From the NCBI GenBank assembly GCA_014549065.1, contig JACDOX010000388.1, forward strand, positions 294,405 to 358,404: a DNA stretch of 64,000 nt, written 5' to 3'. Below the pieces are notes generated by a model that did not search any database, was not told the origin of the DNA, and saw only the letters and a program-made list of their open reading frames with translations. The translations under genes and the position numbers were made by a program. This DNA is from Cardinalis cardinalis. Lineage: Eukaryota; Chordata; Aves; Passeriformes; Cardinalidae. Shown piece after piece: positions 1 to 12,900 of this stretch. Numbering within the stretch: the first letter of the stretch is position 1; each line of letters starts with the position of its first letter.

Positions 1-900
1 GGATTTGTNTGTGGCAAACGCGGATGGATAATGGGAGCATCGAGGGCATGCTGGATGCCAGCACAATCCCTGTCCTTGCCTCACCTTGGAGGCTGCTCCA
101 GAGGAAACTGCTGCTCTGGTGAGAAATATCCAGCCCTCTGTGGAGGCAACACCTGTCAGTGACAGGGTTCACAAACTTTACAACTGGGGCGAAAAAAGAG
201 AATTCTCTCTTTGCTCCTCTTTTATATTAAATGTAGTAAAANATTCAGTGGGCAAAGAGTAGGAAAGGTCAATTGAAAGCACGATGCTTATTAAGTATCC
301 ACCAAAGATTTGCTCTAAACACTCTCAGTGCCTGCTCTGAAGTGTGCACAATCCAAGGCTCTATTCCTGGAAAGGTTACAGGCCTACTAAAATTGACANA
401 TATGCTTGGCTCTGTGTGCTGTGAGTCAGCCCATTGCTTTTGAATAGTAGTCATATGCATGAGAAAAGCCCTCCTCAGTTGGGAATAAGGCTTTAAAGAG
501 AGAGAAATAAGTAGTCCCAGCGGTGTTTAAATTATCCATTTATCTATTTAACTTCCAAAGGCTAATTTATGTACACAAGTGCCCAGTAAGATGTAATATT
601 CAGCAGAATATCCCCACCAGCTGGGTAATAATTCAAAGCAGTTGCAACAAACACTTGCACATCTGAATAGAATGAATAATTTGGTTGGGTTGCTTTAAGA
701 ACTTAAAAAAAAAAGAAGCAGAGTTATCTCTGTTTCCCCAGAAATGTGGGAATTGCAGATGGTTGTAGCTCAGTTCTCAATAGTTGATGGTAACTCCAAA
801 GTTCCAGCACTTTAGGTAATTGAGGTACTGGCATCATGTTAGGTACTAATTAGTAGGTCTATGTGCATATGTGTGTGACTGCTAGTTTAGGGGATTGCAA

Positions 901-1052
901 ATCACAGAACCAGAGAGTGGTTTGGGGTGGAAGGGACNTTAAAGATGATCTCATTCCACCCCCCTGCCATGGGCAGGGACACTTTCCACTAGAGCAGGTC
1001 GCTCAAAGCCCCATCCAGCCTGTTGTCCATAGGTGACATTCCAGGAAGGTAA
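901..1052 (-). repeat. CR1 LINE 3' fragment
   Basis: The reverse complement of the avian CR1 3' end is readable: the 'gtttggggtggaagggac' block, then 'ccccctgccatgggcaggga' and 'aaagccccatccagcctg'. It is a short 5'-truncated copy, in antisense orientation to NAV2. One N falls inside it. Confidence 0.85.
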
Positions 1053-4000
1053 TTCTGCTGGCTCACCTGCCTGCTGAAAGGAATCCACGTGCAATTCAGC
1101 CCATCACTGCCTCAGCCTTGGAGTTTCCCGTGGTTTCCTCCCTTTATTAGCTGGCTTTGGTGCCAAGGTGCTTGGTAGGATTGAGTAAACAAAGCTCCAG
1201 CCCTCCATCCCAGCTTTCCAGATGTTTCCAGGATCTTGGACCAGGGAGGAGGAGTGATTCAGTCCTTGCCTCATGTGTCCTTTCCTTCTGGGCTGGGAGT
1301 CNCTGGGGATCCAAGGGCACCCCTAAGGACAATGTGTGTTTGCTTTGAGTGCTGCTGTCCTCAGACCCTCATCCTGAAAGAAAAGGAGCAGACAGAACTC
1401 TTTGCTCAAAGCCCACTAACACCTTAAAGTTATCTCAAAGAAGTGGGGTCACACNTTATTTATCCTGTGTCCTGCTTTTTAAGCATTTGTTTTGTTTTGT
1501 TTTGCAAGAACTTACATTGGGGAAAAAACCATGACAGAGTATTTTTGGATGGAAGTGCAAAGTTTAATTCATTCTGGAGGAGTCAGCATTACCCTTTTAG
1601 TGGGATTTGTGTCTTGGTACAGATGTACAGATAGAGACTTCTACAGGGTTTAAGAACTATTTAGGGGCAACTAAGGCCACAAATTGTAAGAAAACTTTGA
1701 AAAAAGATCTGTGACAAATGCTGTTAAACTTGATTTTTAAAATTCTTTTAAATTCTTGTTGTCCTTTTGCCAGTAACTCAGCAAAATACTGTCAGGGCCA
1801 TTACTTCTCTGCACTTTCAAAATAGCCATTATCCATCCTGTGCTTCCTTGGAGCCAGAGATGCTTCAGAGGGATGAGTTTTTCAGCNAAACCTTTGGCTC
1901 TATCTGTTTAGCTCTGGGCTTTGCAGTGTGATATCTGTTAATGAGATCCCTGTGTTGGACTGTAGCATGGATCAGCATGAGACTGCAGTTAGTGTTGCCA
2001 GTCAAAAATGGGATTTTATGACTCCATGTATGCAAGCCCCATGACACTGGGCAGCAGTGAGTATCTGTGGGGCTTTTCCAAAACCCCACAGTGTTGTAAA
2101 GGACTGCAGGCATTCCCCTTGGGTCATCTCAGTGTGTTGTGGCTATTTTTAGGTTTTGGGGGGGTTTTTGTTTTCCCTGTGAAGGTCAGCAGGCAGTGTG
2201 GTTTGGTTAGCAGCAGCACAGGCACTGCATTGTGGTGGCTCTTCTGGAATGGGAGCTCATCAGTGTGACTAACCCTGCTATTCAATCATGAAAAAAGCCT
2301 TGCTCTGCTCTAATTATGCTGCATGATGTCAAAAAGATATTCTTCAGCTGTTACCAGATTCATGAGAGCCTGATTCATGATAATTATTGGGAGAAAACAA
2401 TCAGAGTCTGATTAGTTCAGAACTGACATGGTAAGGGAAGGAGAGAAAGATTTGAAAATTTACTTGGGCATTGATTATAATTAGATTTGTGNGTGTGTGT
2501 GTGGAAATGAGAAACAGTGAAGAGATACAGGCATATTTTCTACTTGAATGGAAGAGAGACATTCTTTTCAAGCAGTTTCTTGTGAATCCTTTGCTTTTCA
2601 TGAGTGTATTTCAGAACACTGACCCACAGGCAAAAACATCAGGTAGTTTCCATTTAAAGGAGACCCTGGGGTACTGATAATACCTGGCACCTTAACNGAA
2701 TTGCAGTCCCAGGGATATACTGATTCTCCAAAGGACCTTCCTGGATTCATTGCTCCCATGACTTTATTCATGGTTTCTAGCCTGGCTTTGCTGCTCAGTT
2801 CTGCTCCCCAGCCTTCTTCAGGTGCTTGGGGGTGGCTGTGTGGGCTGGAACAACCAAGCAGTTCTGCAGAAGGCATCTTTTGTACTGATTCAGTGCTCAG
2901 GCACAGGGCAGGTGGGCTCAGGTGTGCTGGGTGTGCTCTCTCAGCACAGCCAGAAATGCTGCAGGAGCCTCAGAATGCTGGAGAATGTCAGGGGTCTCCT
3001 GGCTGGAGAGCAAGGTTCTTCTCTCATCTGAGATGTGCTTTAAAGAAGCAGCTGTGAGGCTAAGGAAAGGGCAGTGGGGAGAAACCCCACTAAATTTCAA
3101 AATTCTTCAATCTTGTTGATGGAAGACAGTGTTCAGGCAATTTTTTTTATAGACAGATTTCAAAATCTTTAGAATTTGGATTCTTTTTTACCCAAACCTC
3201 GATGGGTTTTGTGCTACATTTTAGTGTTCTAGCTGTGACTCATTATGTACTGAATATTTCCAAAATTGATACTTAACAGTAATGCTCTTATTTCAAATCT
3301 GGTGGATCAAAGGGGCAGATAAAAAGTGAGAAGAAAAAGATCTTTCACATAAGTTTTTAATTTGTTCCCAGGAAATTGGATTCCTAAGATCATACACTAC
3401 AGAGGGNAAAAAAGCTCCCAAACAGCTGAGTCCACCTTCAACAAAAGCTGGGACTTAGACCTGAGTTAAACATTAATCTGCCTTGGACACAAAGACCTGC
3501 TTATGGTGATAATGCCCAAATCACCATGTTCACTTGGTTTTATTAACCAAAGTAAAGAAGCTGCCTCCAGCGAGTGATTTTCATACTNTGTGAAATCACT
3601 GAAAATTTTTAAAAGCCCATACTGGTGTGTATAATAAGGCAATGTCTCCTGGCTTGTAGTGGCTTGAATATTTCATATCACAAGATTTGTATATTTGTAA
3701 CTAGACAACAGTTCAGGTACTTTTCACATGAATATTCAAAAATACCTGANGAACACTCATAATTGATGTGCAGAGATAGGGAAATGGAAAGTTTCTCAGC
3801 AGTGTTTTCTTACTTCTTTTATTATTGTTTTTCCAATTATTTGCCTGGTTTTGAATGTTTGAAAACACTGTGTGCTGTGAAACGTATTTCACGTGTCTAG
3901 AAATAGAAGCCATTGTGCAATTATTTTTTTCCACTTGTTTGTATGGAAAAGGAAAAGAAACATTNGAAATCTATTTGTGTAGTACATTACAAAGACTTGT

Positions 4001-5344
4001 AACAAACAGGTTTCAAAAACATCCTGGAAAGTTTCAGTTATTAGCTTAATATATGCCATAAAAATCAGTGGTGACCATGAGGAGTTACTGCAATAAGCCT
4101 GGGTAATACTGAATGCCTAGGAATGCTTCAGAGATTGCAAATATATAGCCCAGGCAGTTCAAAAATGATAATTTGCATGTTACACATATTGCAAAATAAT
4201 GTTGTGTGATAACGTTTTTAAGAGAAACACAGGTTTATTATATCTGTGAAATGCTCTCCTAATCAACTAGTGGAATGAAAGAATGAAAGACTGAATGAAC
4301 CCTTAAATAGCCCAGAAACAAATAGTTCCTCCATACTGGTGTGCATTTCATAACAAGCATAAAAGCTCTGCTTGTAGCAGGCTGACTTCAGTACCCAAAG
4401 TGGGGTTTACAAGAATAATTTGCTATCAGAGGGAATTTCTTTATGTGTTATCATAGGCAGCAGATATTAGGGGTTTTTTCAAATTGTCTCCTTTACCAGG
4501 AGGAGTTAAGGGAGGTCAGGCATTTCTTTGTTGCAGTTCTGTTTGAATATATGAATATAAGNATATAATGAACCTAAGATCTGGTGTTCCTGGGTGCAGC
4601 AGGAATCAGGGCAGTAGGAAGCAGGTACAGGACAGCAGTTTTGCAATGCCAGCCAAGCATTCTCTTCCTGTTATTTGACCTAAAAATCAATCCTAGCTAG
4701 CTCTCAAGGTCTTGCTGTGGTTTTAGGCTCTGCCAGGAGGGTTCTGCTCCTGTTTTAACTGTAGGGCTGATCCCAGGGTTTGTCTGACTGCATCATGGCA
4801 ATGATCCAGGATGGAACTGATGCAATTGAAGTATAATCTTAACTTTTCTGAAANTCCTTCAGTGATAAATTAGGACATNCATTGCAGCCTTCCCATTGAA
4901 GGAAACATGGTTATTGTGTTTGATAAGTTCCTTGTCAGCTGAATTGAAGGGATGGAGTGTGTGGGGGNGGACCCTTGCACTTGCAAAGTAAATGGTTTAT
5001 AACCTGTTTCCTCATATGTCTTCACTCCTAGATAAGAAAGCTAAAACCATGTGGCAGAAAAATAGGTTAAGTGAACNCCAGTTCCTTGAAGTTGTTGAAT
5101 CTTTTAAAATATTTTCCTNTTATAGAAAATGTTTTCTTCTAAAATGAGCTAAGGAACACAATATNTGATTTGTGCAGCGTAGGTTTTTAACATTGAATCA
5201 GCAAGTGCAAGGGGAGTGTGAAATTACAATCCTTGTATTACATCCAGGTTGCTCTGTCTTGTGGCAAATACTTGCCCCATAGACTTGGTAAAAAGCTGGC
5301 TTTTGATTCCTGTGGGAGAGGACATCATCACCACACTGGAAATG

Positions 5345-5866
5345 TGTTGTGGTGTTGGGTCCCCAGGATGAGGTGAGAGATGAGAATTTGACTCCATGTT
5401 CTCAAAAGGCTGATATATTATTTTATGATATGATATGACATTGTATGACATGATACGATACTATAGTATGTGAAATGATATGGCATTATATGATGTGATA
5501 TATTATATGACATGATATGATACAATATATTAATATAATATGAATATAATATAATGTTATATTATAATTATATTATAATTATATTATAATTATATTTAAT
5601 TATATTATATGAAAATTATATACTAAAACTATACTAAAGAAAGAGAAAGGAGACATCACAAGGCTTTACAAGAATGATAATAAAAACCTGTGACAGACTC
5701 GAGTCTGACACAGCTGGCTGGGATTGGTCATTAATTAAAAACAATTCACATGCTGGGCGAACAATTCTCCAAATCACATTCCAAAGCAGCAAAACAGGGA
5801 GGAGCTGAAGCTTCCCAGGAGAAGAAATCCTGGTGAAGGGATTTTTCAGAAAATAGCAGGGTGACA
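5345..5866 (-). mobile_element. Solo ERV LTR with internal AT-rich expansion
   Basis: The element starts TGTTGTGGTG and ends GGGTGACA and is flanked by a perfect 6-bp target-site duplication, GAAATG (5339-5344 and 5867-5872). A 6-bp duplication fits class II (ERVK-like) integration. Its outer parts match, in reverse complement, the LTR at 62170-63451. Orientation is set by that relationship and by a degenerate AATAAA-like AT block near the U5 side read on the minus strand. About 220 bp (5410-5630) is a degenerate ATGATATG / ATTATAATTAT repeat. No internal retroviral genes are present. Confidence 0.8.
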
Positions 5867-6798
5867 GAAATGCAAGGCTGGAGATGCTTCTGATAGACTG
5901 GCTTGGGATGAATGTGTTTCCAATATTCTAGACAGTTTTCAGAGTAGGGGTGAACATTAATATTTATATATTTAAAAGGTAAAATCCTGATATTTAATTG
6001 GTTTTACCCTATTTTTTGGGAACATAATAGGTAATTTTACAAAATCTTAATTCAGAATATTGTCCAATGCAAAGAATAGTGTTATTTAATTCATAATGAA
6101 ATAATTTAGCTTTTTTCTGATAACCTAGCATGAAAAGTTTTTATAGGTTTTCTGGAGATCTTGAGAAAGTTGTGCTGGCATATGATGAGCAGTACTTAAT
6201 GCAAATTAAAGAGAGATTTTGGCTGCTTGGTGTGCTTAGTTTTCAGGTAATACATTTTGAAATAAATTCCAACATCTGGAAGTTTGCATAATAGATTAAA
6301 AGTGACTTAATGTGCCTGTTTCACCTGTGAGATGGAATTTATTAAAATTGGTGGATATTTAGGACCTTTAAAGGTTTATTTGGTAATACAATGAAGGAGT
6401 TTCCTCACAATGAAACTGCTGTATGGCTAATATCTACCAGAAGTGTTATTGGGAAAAAAACTTGGGTGGAAATTGAAATCTCTTGTGCACACTCACTGCT
6501 GCTGTAGAATATTCCACTGACCTCCTGATGGTCCATTCAAGCTGTAACATGTCCAGGAGCTCCCTGTCATCCGCCTTGGGCTTTGATGTCAGGTTGCTGA
6601 ATAAAAAAGTCCATACTACAGTAAGCTGAACACTTGATCTGCACAAGGCCTTGAATTTTAATGCTGTTGACTTGTTTAGAAGAGGGGAAGGAAAAAGGCA
6701 GTGGTCTGAAACCAGCCTTTTGGATACTGGGAGAAACAAAGACTTCTCATTTTTCAGGTTGAGTAACGGTTTGGTTTTGTTTATCTGTCTCCTAACAG

Positions 6799-6916
6799 AT
6801 TTATACGGATTGGGCTAATCACTATCTAGCAAAATCTGGTCACAAGAGATTGATAAAAGACCTACAGCAAGATGTGACTGATGGAGTCCTGCTCGCTGAG
6901 ATAATCCAAGTTGTAG
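6799..6916 (+). CDS. NAV2: NAV2 exon A: first part of CH domain
   Basis: 118 nt, 39 codons plus one base, phase 0 at the 5' end. It encodes the start of the calponin-homology domain: IYTDWANHYLAK, then the basic KRLIKDL stretch and DGVLLAEIIQ, the classic CH helix pattern. The acceptor is CTAACAG|ATT and the donor is GTAG|GTGAGT. CH domains are best known for actin binding; a single CH domain as in navigators does not by itself prove that. The preceding exon is not visible, so the translation start cannot be given. Confidence 0.96.
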
Positions 6917-9900
6917 GTGAGTGACTTTCTGTGTTTGTGCCAAGTACCCACCAGCTCGGTCAGACAATCCCTGTTTTTATCTTCTGCACTAACACAGAGT
7001 GCATGGGGGGCTGTCCATCAAACTCCATGGAATTATGTAGATCATCTTCCTTCAGAGGCTTTGGTAATTAATTTGAAAAAACCTTGTCTTGTAGTGGAAG
7101 AATATTGGATGTTGCTGATAAGATCTCCTGACACAGCAGTATTACTCCACGTGGCTGAATGTTAGAAAAAACAACTCATGAGATTCATTTTTTTTTTCTG
7201 CTAGGATGTTGTTAGCCCTCACTATTTCTAATACCTCTTGGGTACTGGTCTGAATATAATCCACAGTGATATTGCCTCCTGTGTTCAACCTCCTGCCTCC
7301 AGTTGGATTTGGGAGATCCATGTATACAGCTGGGAAAGGAGAAAGGGTGTAATTTTTGTGTGGCAGAAAAATAAATGTTTCATAACGAGTCTTCAGATGA
7401 GGAAAATCACTTACCATTAGGACAAATCTCAAATGCAGGCTCAGTTATTTTATCCAAAGCCTTTATTTCTCTTAAATTAGTGCATTAATGCTCATGGATA
7501 ATGGAACTTTTGAACAATTTTCTCAGTGTAGAGCTGCATATTGTCCCTCTTCCCTTGGGCCTGGATCCTTCATTAGTTCCTTCAGAGGCTCATCCATCTG
7601 GGGATGCCACAAAACACATGCATGGACCAATGGAGATGGATGGAATGGGAAAGCCTGATAATGGGAATTAGGACAGCCATTGTTAGGAACAAACTGACAG
7701 ATTTGAGATGCAAATTAAGAAGCAGGCAATGAAGGAACAGGACATCAGTGCATGCATATTTATTATGTGTGTTTGAGATGCTGTAAGGGAGCTGCTTCTG
7801 GGTTTGAGGTAGGGAGCTGCAAGCCCTGTTCTGGGATGATACTGTGAAACATCTTCCAGTGATTCTACTGGGATATGTTAAAAAAGATTTTGTCTCTCTG
7901 CTGTAGAGCAGTGCTGTATCTCAGCAGCATTGTAGACCTGCCCGTGCAGTTACAGAGGTGTAAAAACAGGCCGCGGATTAATTGATGACTGTGTGTTGAC
8001 AGGCATTCACTTTGAACAATGCTCCTTCCTACATCCCTTTCCTTTAATAGGAAGGGGTTTTGAAAACCCAGGAGCACTTAGGTGTTGATTCCTTTCATGC
8101 CTGTCTGGCTACCCTGCCTTAACACAGTTGTAGGAAACTTCTGCATGAGAACACGTGTGCAAGAATGCCACCATCAAAATGTGGACTTGGTTCCTTCTAC
8201 CAAATATTTAAATGTAGCTCTTTGAGTATTGACTTGTGAAAACCCTTATGAAATTCAAATTATTCCTTCTAAAGTACATAACCAGTTATGCTTTGATCAC
8301 CTCTTTGCAGGTTTTTTTTTTTCTATTTTTATAGCTGCCTTTTGGCTAATATTTAAGATAAGGTCTGCAAGGTTTCAAAAGTTGAAGTATGAGGGGAAGG
8401 ATTTGTTTTTCAAAGAACCTTTCTCATATGGAAGAAAGGTCATATTTAAACATTCTGAGTTTAATCCAGCAAATTAATAGTGCAGAAAAGTAATTTGTTT
8501 CTGCTGTGTATGGCTTTAGGCAGCTGCATTCATTGTCACAAAGATGAGGAGGGCTTTCGCACGTAGAAGCAGCTTTTCCTGTAGCCTGCAAATCCAAGCT
8601 TTTTTCCTAACTACGTAGTAAGAAAGCTTTGATATGCAGTGCAGGAGAGGGGTTTTTTTTATGTTATGGTGTGCTATGTGCAAAAGCAGCTATTTGCAAG
8701 TCAATTAAAATGCATTCACATCATGCTGGTTCATTTCAGTTCAAAATTTATGAGCCTGTAAAAGAATATGTAAGCCCTCTATGCCTTAGTAATGCCATAT
8801 AAACATAGCAGCTGTGTTTAAATCCATGAATGCAGACACACTGGGTGTGACCTGGGTTCTTGGAGGTATCTCTGTACATGTGTCCCAAACAAAAGACACC
8901 ACCTTCACAAAGTTCATTAGTCTGCTTTCAAGTAGCTATGAATGGTGCCAATTTATAGCAATACAGCTATCAATTTCTTAAAGTATTATAAGTTTAATAT
9001 TATGAGATGGGTGCAAAGGATTTGGAAAATGGGATTTAATGAATTAATCTTTGTTTCTGTATGGCCAAATCTGAGATGGCATTCCTGGAAGCAGCATGTG
9101 CTTTTCATGTGGAGAGGCTGGTGGGGCACTCTGGGGAGCACAGTGTGAATTCAGCAGCAGTCTCTCTCAGATCAGCACCAGTTTCTCATTGCATTGTGTA
9201 CTGTGCCATGGGTGTGTAAAGGGGGAGCTATCAGGCAAGAGTGAAGCTNTGTTGCTGCTTTGTTTCTCATGGCTATGACTGGTACTGGGATATCGTGCCA
9301 AATGGGATCCTCCTGACGGAGGGGATCCATGGAGTGCATGGAGTTCTGCCTGGTGTCCTGAGAATACATGGAACTGCTACAAAATACAGCTTTTAATGCA
9401 TGAATCAAATGGGATGGGAGTGCCTGCCTTCATTACGGTAAAAAAGCTGGGGGAAAGTGAACTTTGGTTGTAACTGGTTCTTCAGACTCAAACACAAAGT
9501 CATTTCAGCATCCAAGGCTGAAAGGTGAAACAGAGCAAACTCANACTCTAAGGCAAAGATTATCCACCTCAGGGATTTCATTGTTTTACCTCTGGCCTTA
9601 AAGATGGAAAGTGTGATCTTCTGCAGGTTGGGGTAGCATGTGAGCCATGGTCAAGAACCTTAAAAAGTTGTTTCATGATTTGTGGTTTACAAAAGAAAGA
9701 AAAAAAAGTCAGTATTGAGCATAAATTTGCCATTTGGATTTAAAACCTGTATTCACTCTNCAAGCAAACCACCTGCCATGCTAACATCTCTGTATGTGCA
9801 GTGCTCACTTTTCCACCCAGCAGTGATTCAGCNTCCAGAGCTCACATCTTCCTTGCAGTTTAAAGGAATTCCCTGTCCCTGTACAAGAGGTTGTCAGAGC

Positions 9901-12900
9901 AGTTGGCTTCTGCCCCAGCTGTCTCTGGAGGCAGACCCAGCAGAGAACCCCAGCTGCTTTTTTCTTTTTGTGGCTCTCAGTGTTTCACACGTTCACTTGG
10001 ACTGGACGGCTACAATCCAAAACCCNTTTACTGAGCTGGCAGCAGGTGCTCAAGAAATCATTGGAATAAATGCCCTTGGTTTAGGTTTTTTGCTTTATTG
10101 CCTCTTTTTTTTTTTGCCTTTCAGCAAATGAAAAGATTGAAGACATCAATGGCTGCCCAAAAAATAGGTCTCAAATGGTAAGTAGTAAAGTGGTCTGTTG
10201 TTTGTGTGTGAGTGGCTCAGTGGCAGTCTCAAACTTCAGTGTCTGAGACTTTTAGTAACAATTTTTAATTAATTTTTCATAGTAGTGGACTNAAAGTATA
10301 ATCTTCAGAACATTAATATTATAGTTCTTGCCCTGTTGTACTCCACAGTAGTTGGATCAGGCCTTAATATATATATAGATATAATAAATATTGTAATATA
10401 ATACATATATATAAAATATCACAATATAGATGTAGTAAATAATATTATATTATATTATATATATAAATGTAAANATGTGATATATTGTATATATAATATC
10501 ACATGTTTACAATCAAGATAATTTTTACATTGCTACTTTTTATTTCTGAAATATCACATAATTAAACAGAAATATATACAAATAAAGAATTAGATATTTG
10601 AAAGCATGATTAAGAGTTTCTATGTATTTTGAAANGAAACTAAGTAAATGAGCAGTATGATGAATGAAATGAAAAAAATTAATAAAATTCAAGGTGCAAT
10701 TTGTTGACAGATAAGAAGTTGGTTTGTATCTTGCTTGTATTTAATATTCAAACCTGGAGAACCAAAAATCAGCCCAGGAAAATTAAAAGTATAGTAATAC
10801 CTCAGGAGTGTATTTGCTGTCAGCATTGCTGAAGCTAAAGGTATAGCAGAATTTTATGAAGAACACAAATAATAAAAAACTTGTTTTTAAAATGCATTTA
10901 AATGAAGAGTTTTTAAAATTTATGATACTTCAAACAAGGTTACTTCTTTCTGTATCTTGTGAAAAANTCATTTTTCAACATAAATTCTATTGTCTTCCTT
11001 TGGCATTGCAAATGCTTCCTTTGGGACATTTGGATATCTGTTCTCCGTAGGAAGCTTTTTTAATGTTTTTTATTTTTATGAGTTTTCCTGTCTGCCCCTA
11101 CCTTCATGACTTCAGCATAAGCACAGCCACTNATGTAGTAAAATGAAATAAAGATTTAAGGGGAGCTTGACATCCTAAGTCAAAACTCACACTCTGTTCT
11201 GCTCTTCTCTNTTGGCTTTTTGTTGTATCTTGGAAGTTATCAATCTTGCTGAAAGCGTGGAGCAAGCACTCTGTAGAAAGCAAGCCATCAGGAAGATTTA
11301 TCCTTGCTCCTTTTTGCTGCTTTGAAGAGGGTGGTTGCTATTCTCACTGTAGCCACAGCAGCTGTCTGGAGGATAAATAATGAGGAAATTTTGACAATTA
11401 CTGTAATTTAATGTTCCACAAGTGTGTCTTAAGAGCTGAATTTCATTCAGGACCAGAGCCTGTAAGCAGTTCCAGGATGTTGCAGCTAAAAAAGTCACTT
11501 CAAGTCATTATTCTCAATGAAGAGAAAGTGCTGCTCTGTTGGATTGTGGGATGCATGTTGCTTATGAAAGCTGGATCAAGTTATAACCAGAGGCATGCAG
11601 GGGGCATGTGCTGGGTCAGGAATGCTGGACAGGGCTGGAAGGACACATTTGTTTGTGCTGCCTCCCCTGATGTTCCTCCACTTGCTCATTCAGGAGGCTG
11701 CAGTGGCTGGGACTGACCCCCCCACTCATCAGACCTGCAGTTTTCCTCATGTGAGAAAAATGAGAATTATGCTTATGGCTTGCTTTTATCAGGTGCACAT
11801 GGTTACAGAGCTCTTTGTTGTCTGACTNTNAAAAAGAGTGTTGTTTCCCAGNGAAGCTGTGGCTGCTCCATCCCTGGAAGTGTTCAAGGCTGGGGTGGAG
11901 GGGGCTTGGAGAAACGTGGGGTAGTGAAAGATGTAACAAGAAGATCTTTAAGGATACTTCCAACCCAAATCATTCCATGATTCTTCTAAGGCAGAACCTA
12001 GGAATCCTCATAAGGATGGTGTTGGTGCAGTAGTTACTTGCAGGGTTTAGGGAGACAGGACAGACATGTTGCAGTGCTCGTTTTAGGTNCAGCAGCCTTC
12101 ATCCTTTGCATTTCAGTGCACTCTATTAATACAGCTTACAGGGCCCTGCAGAATGTGGAACTGGTGTTTGTGTCTGGTAACTCTGGCCCAGAGAGGTGGC
12201 AGAGGCAAGGCCCTCCAGACACTTAGGTGATATCCACTCTTTTTTCAAGTTAATCTTTCAGTTCCAAGTGTCCATATCCATATCAGAGTGCTTGAAAGGT
12301 GAGCAGCACAGATGAGAAGATTTGGGGAGATGTAAAAAAATAATTAGCACCAATGAATGGAGATGTAACTTTGCTCAATAATAGAAATCCAGCAGATCTG
12401 AGAGGGAAGGAAGCCTTCTACCATCCTCTTTTCCCTTTGCAGAGTCCCAGTGNTGTGAGCAGACACATGTGAGCTGAGCTCTGAAGAATCAGCTCACTCC
12501 CTGCCAGGTGTATCAGCTTAGAAAGCTGGGCCAAATCTGTGCCTCCCCAAATCCATCAAAGGACGTGGGGAAAAGAAGTGTCTTCACTTCCACGTGGCAC
12601 AGCCCCAAGCTGGTGGTGCCAAACCTGAGGGAGCTCTCTGCAGAGCCAGATCTGGCCTCTGCCTCGTTCCCTGTGTTGGAGAGCATCAGGCAAATTGGCC
12701 CAAACTGAGCACTAGAGACAGCTTGGNTCTGTCAGGCTCCAAGCCAGTACTAATAAGCCTTGTCAAGTGAAGTTCAGCATTGCAGAACCATGTGGGACCA
12801 TCAGTGCTTATCAACCTTGTCCCAGTGCCAANAATGACATGACAAGGACCCCACTGGCTCCGTGAAAAATTGCTTAGGTGAGAACCTGTCCTCCCATCAT

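Larger units (their letters stand above)
1..6798 (+). other. NAV2: Intron upstream of exon A (partial)
   Basis: No exon is recognised here. The 3' end is a good acceptor (pyrimidine-rich, then CTAACAG) at 6798. The stretch holds a CR1 fragment at 901-1052, a short GT repeat near 2490-2505 and an LTR at 5345-5866. The NAV2 N-terminal exons preceding the CH domain were not found, so they probably lie to the left of the window. Nothing else supportable was seen. Confidence 0.7.

Noticed and set aside
1..6798. Upstream NAV2 exons preceding the CH domain
   Set aside because: No recognisable N-terminal NAV2 peptide with splice sites was found, so none is called.
9682..10131. 149-codon open frame overlapping exon B
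   Set aside because: It relies on three Ns, has no family resemblance and uses a different frame; only the 53-nt spliced exon B at its end is real.
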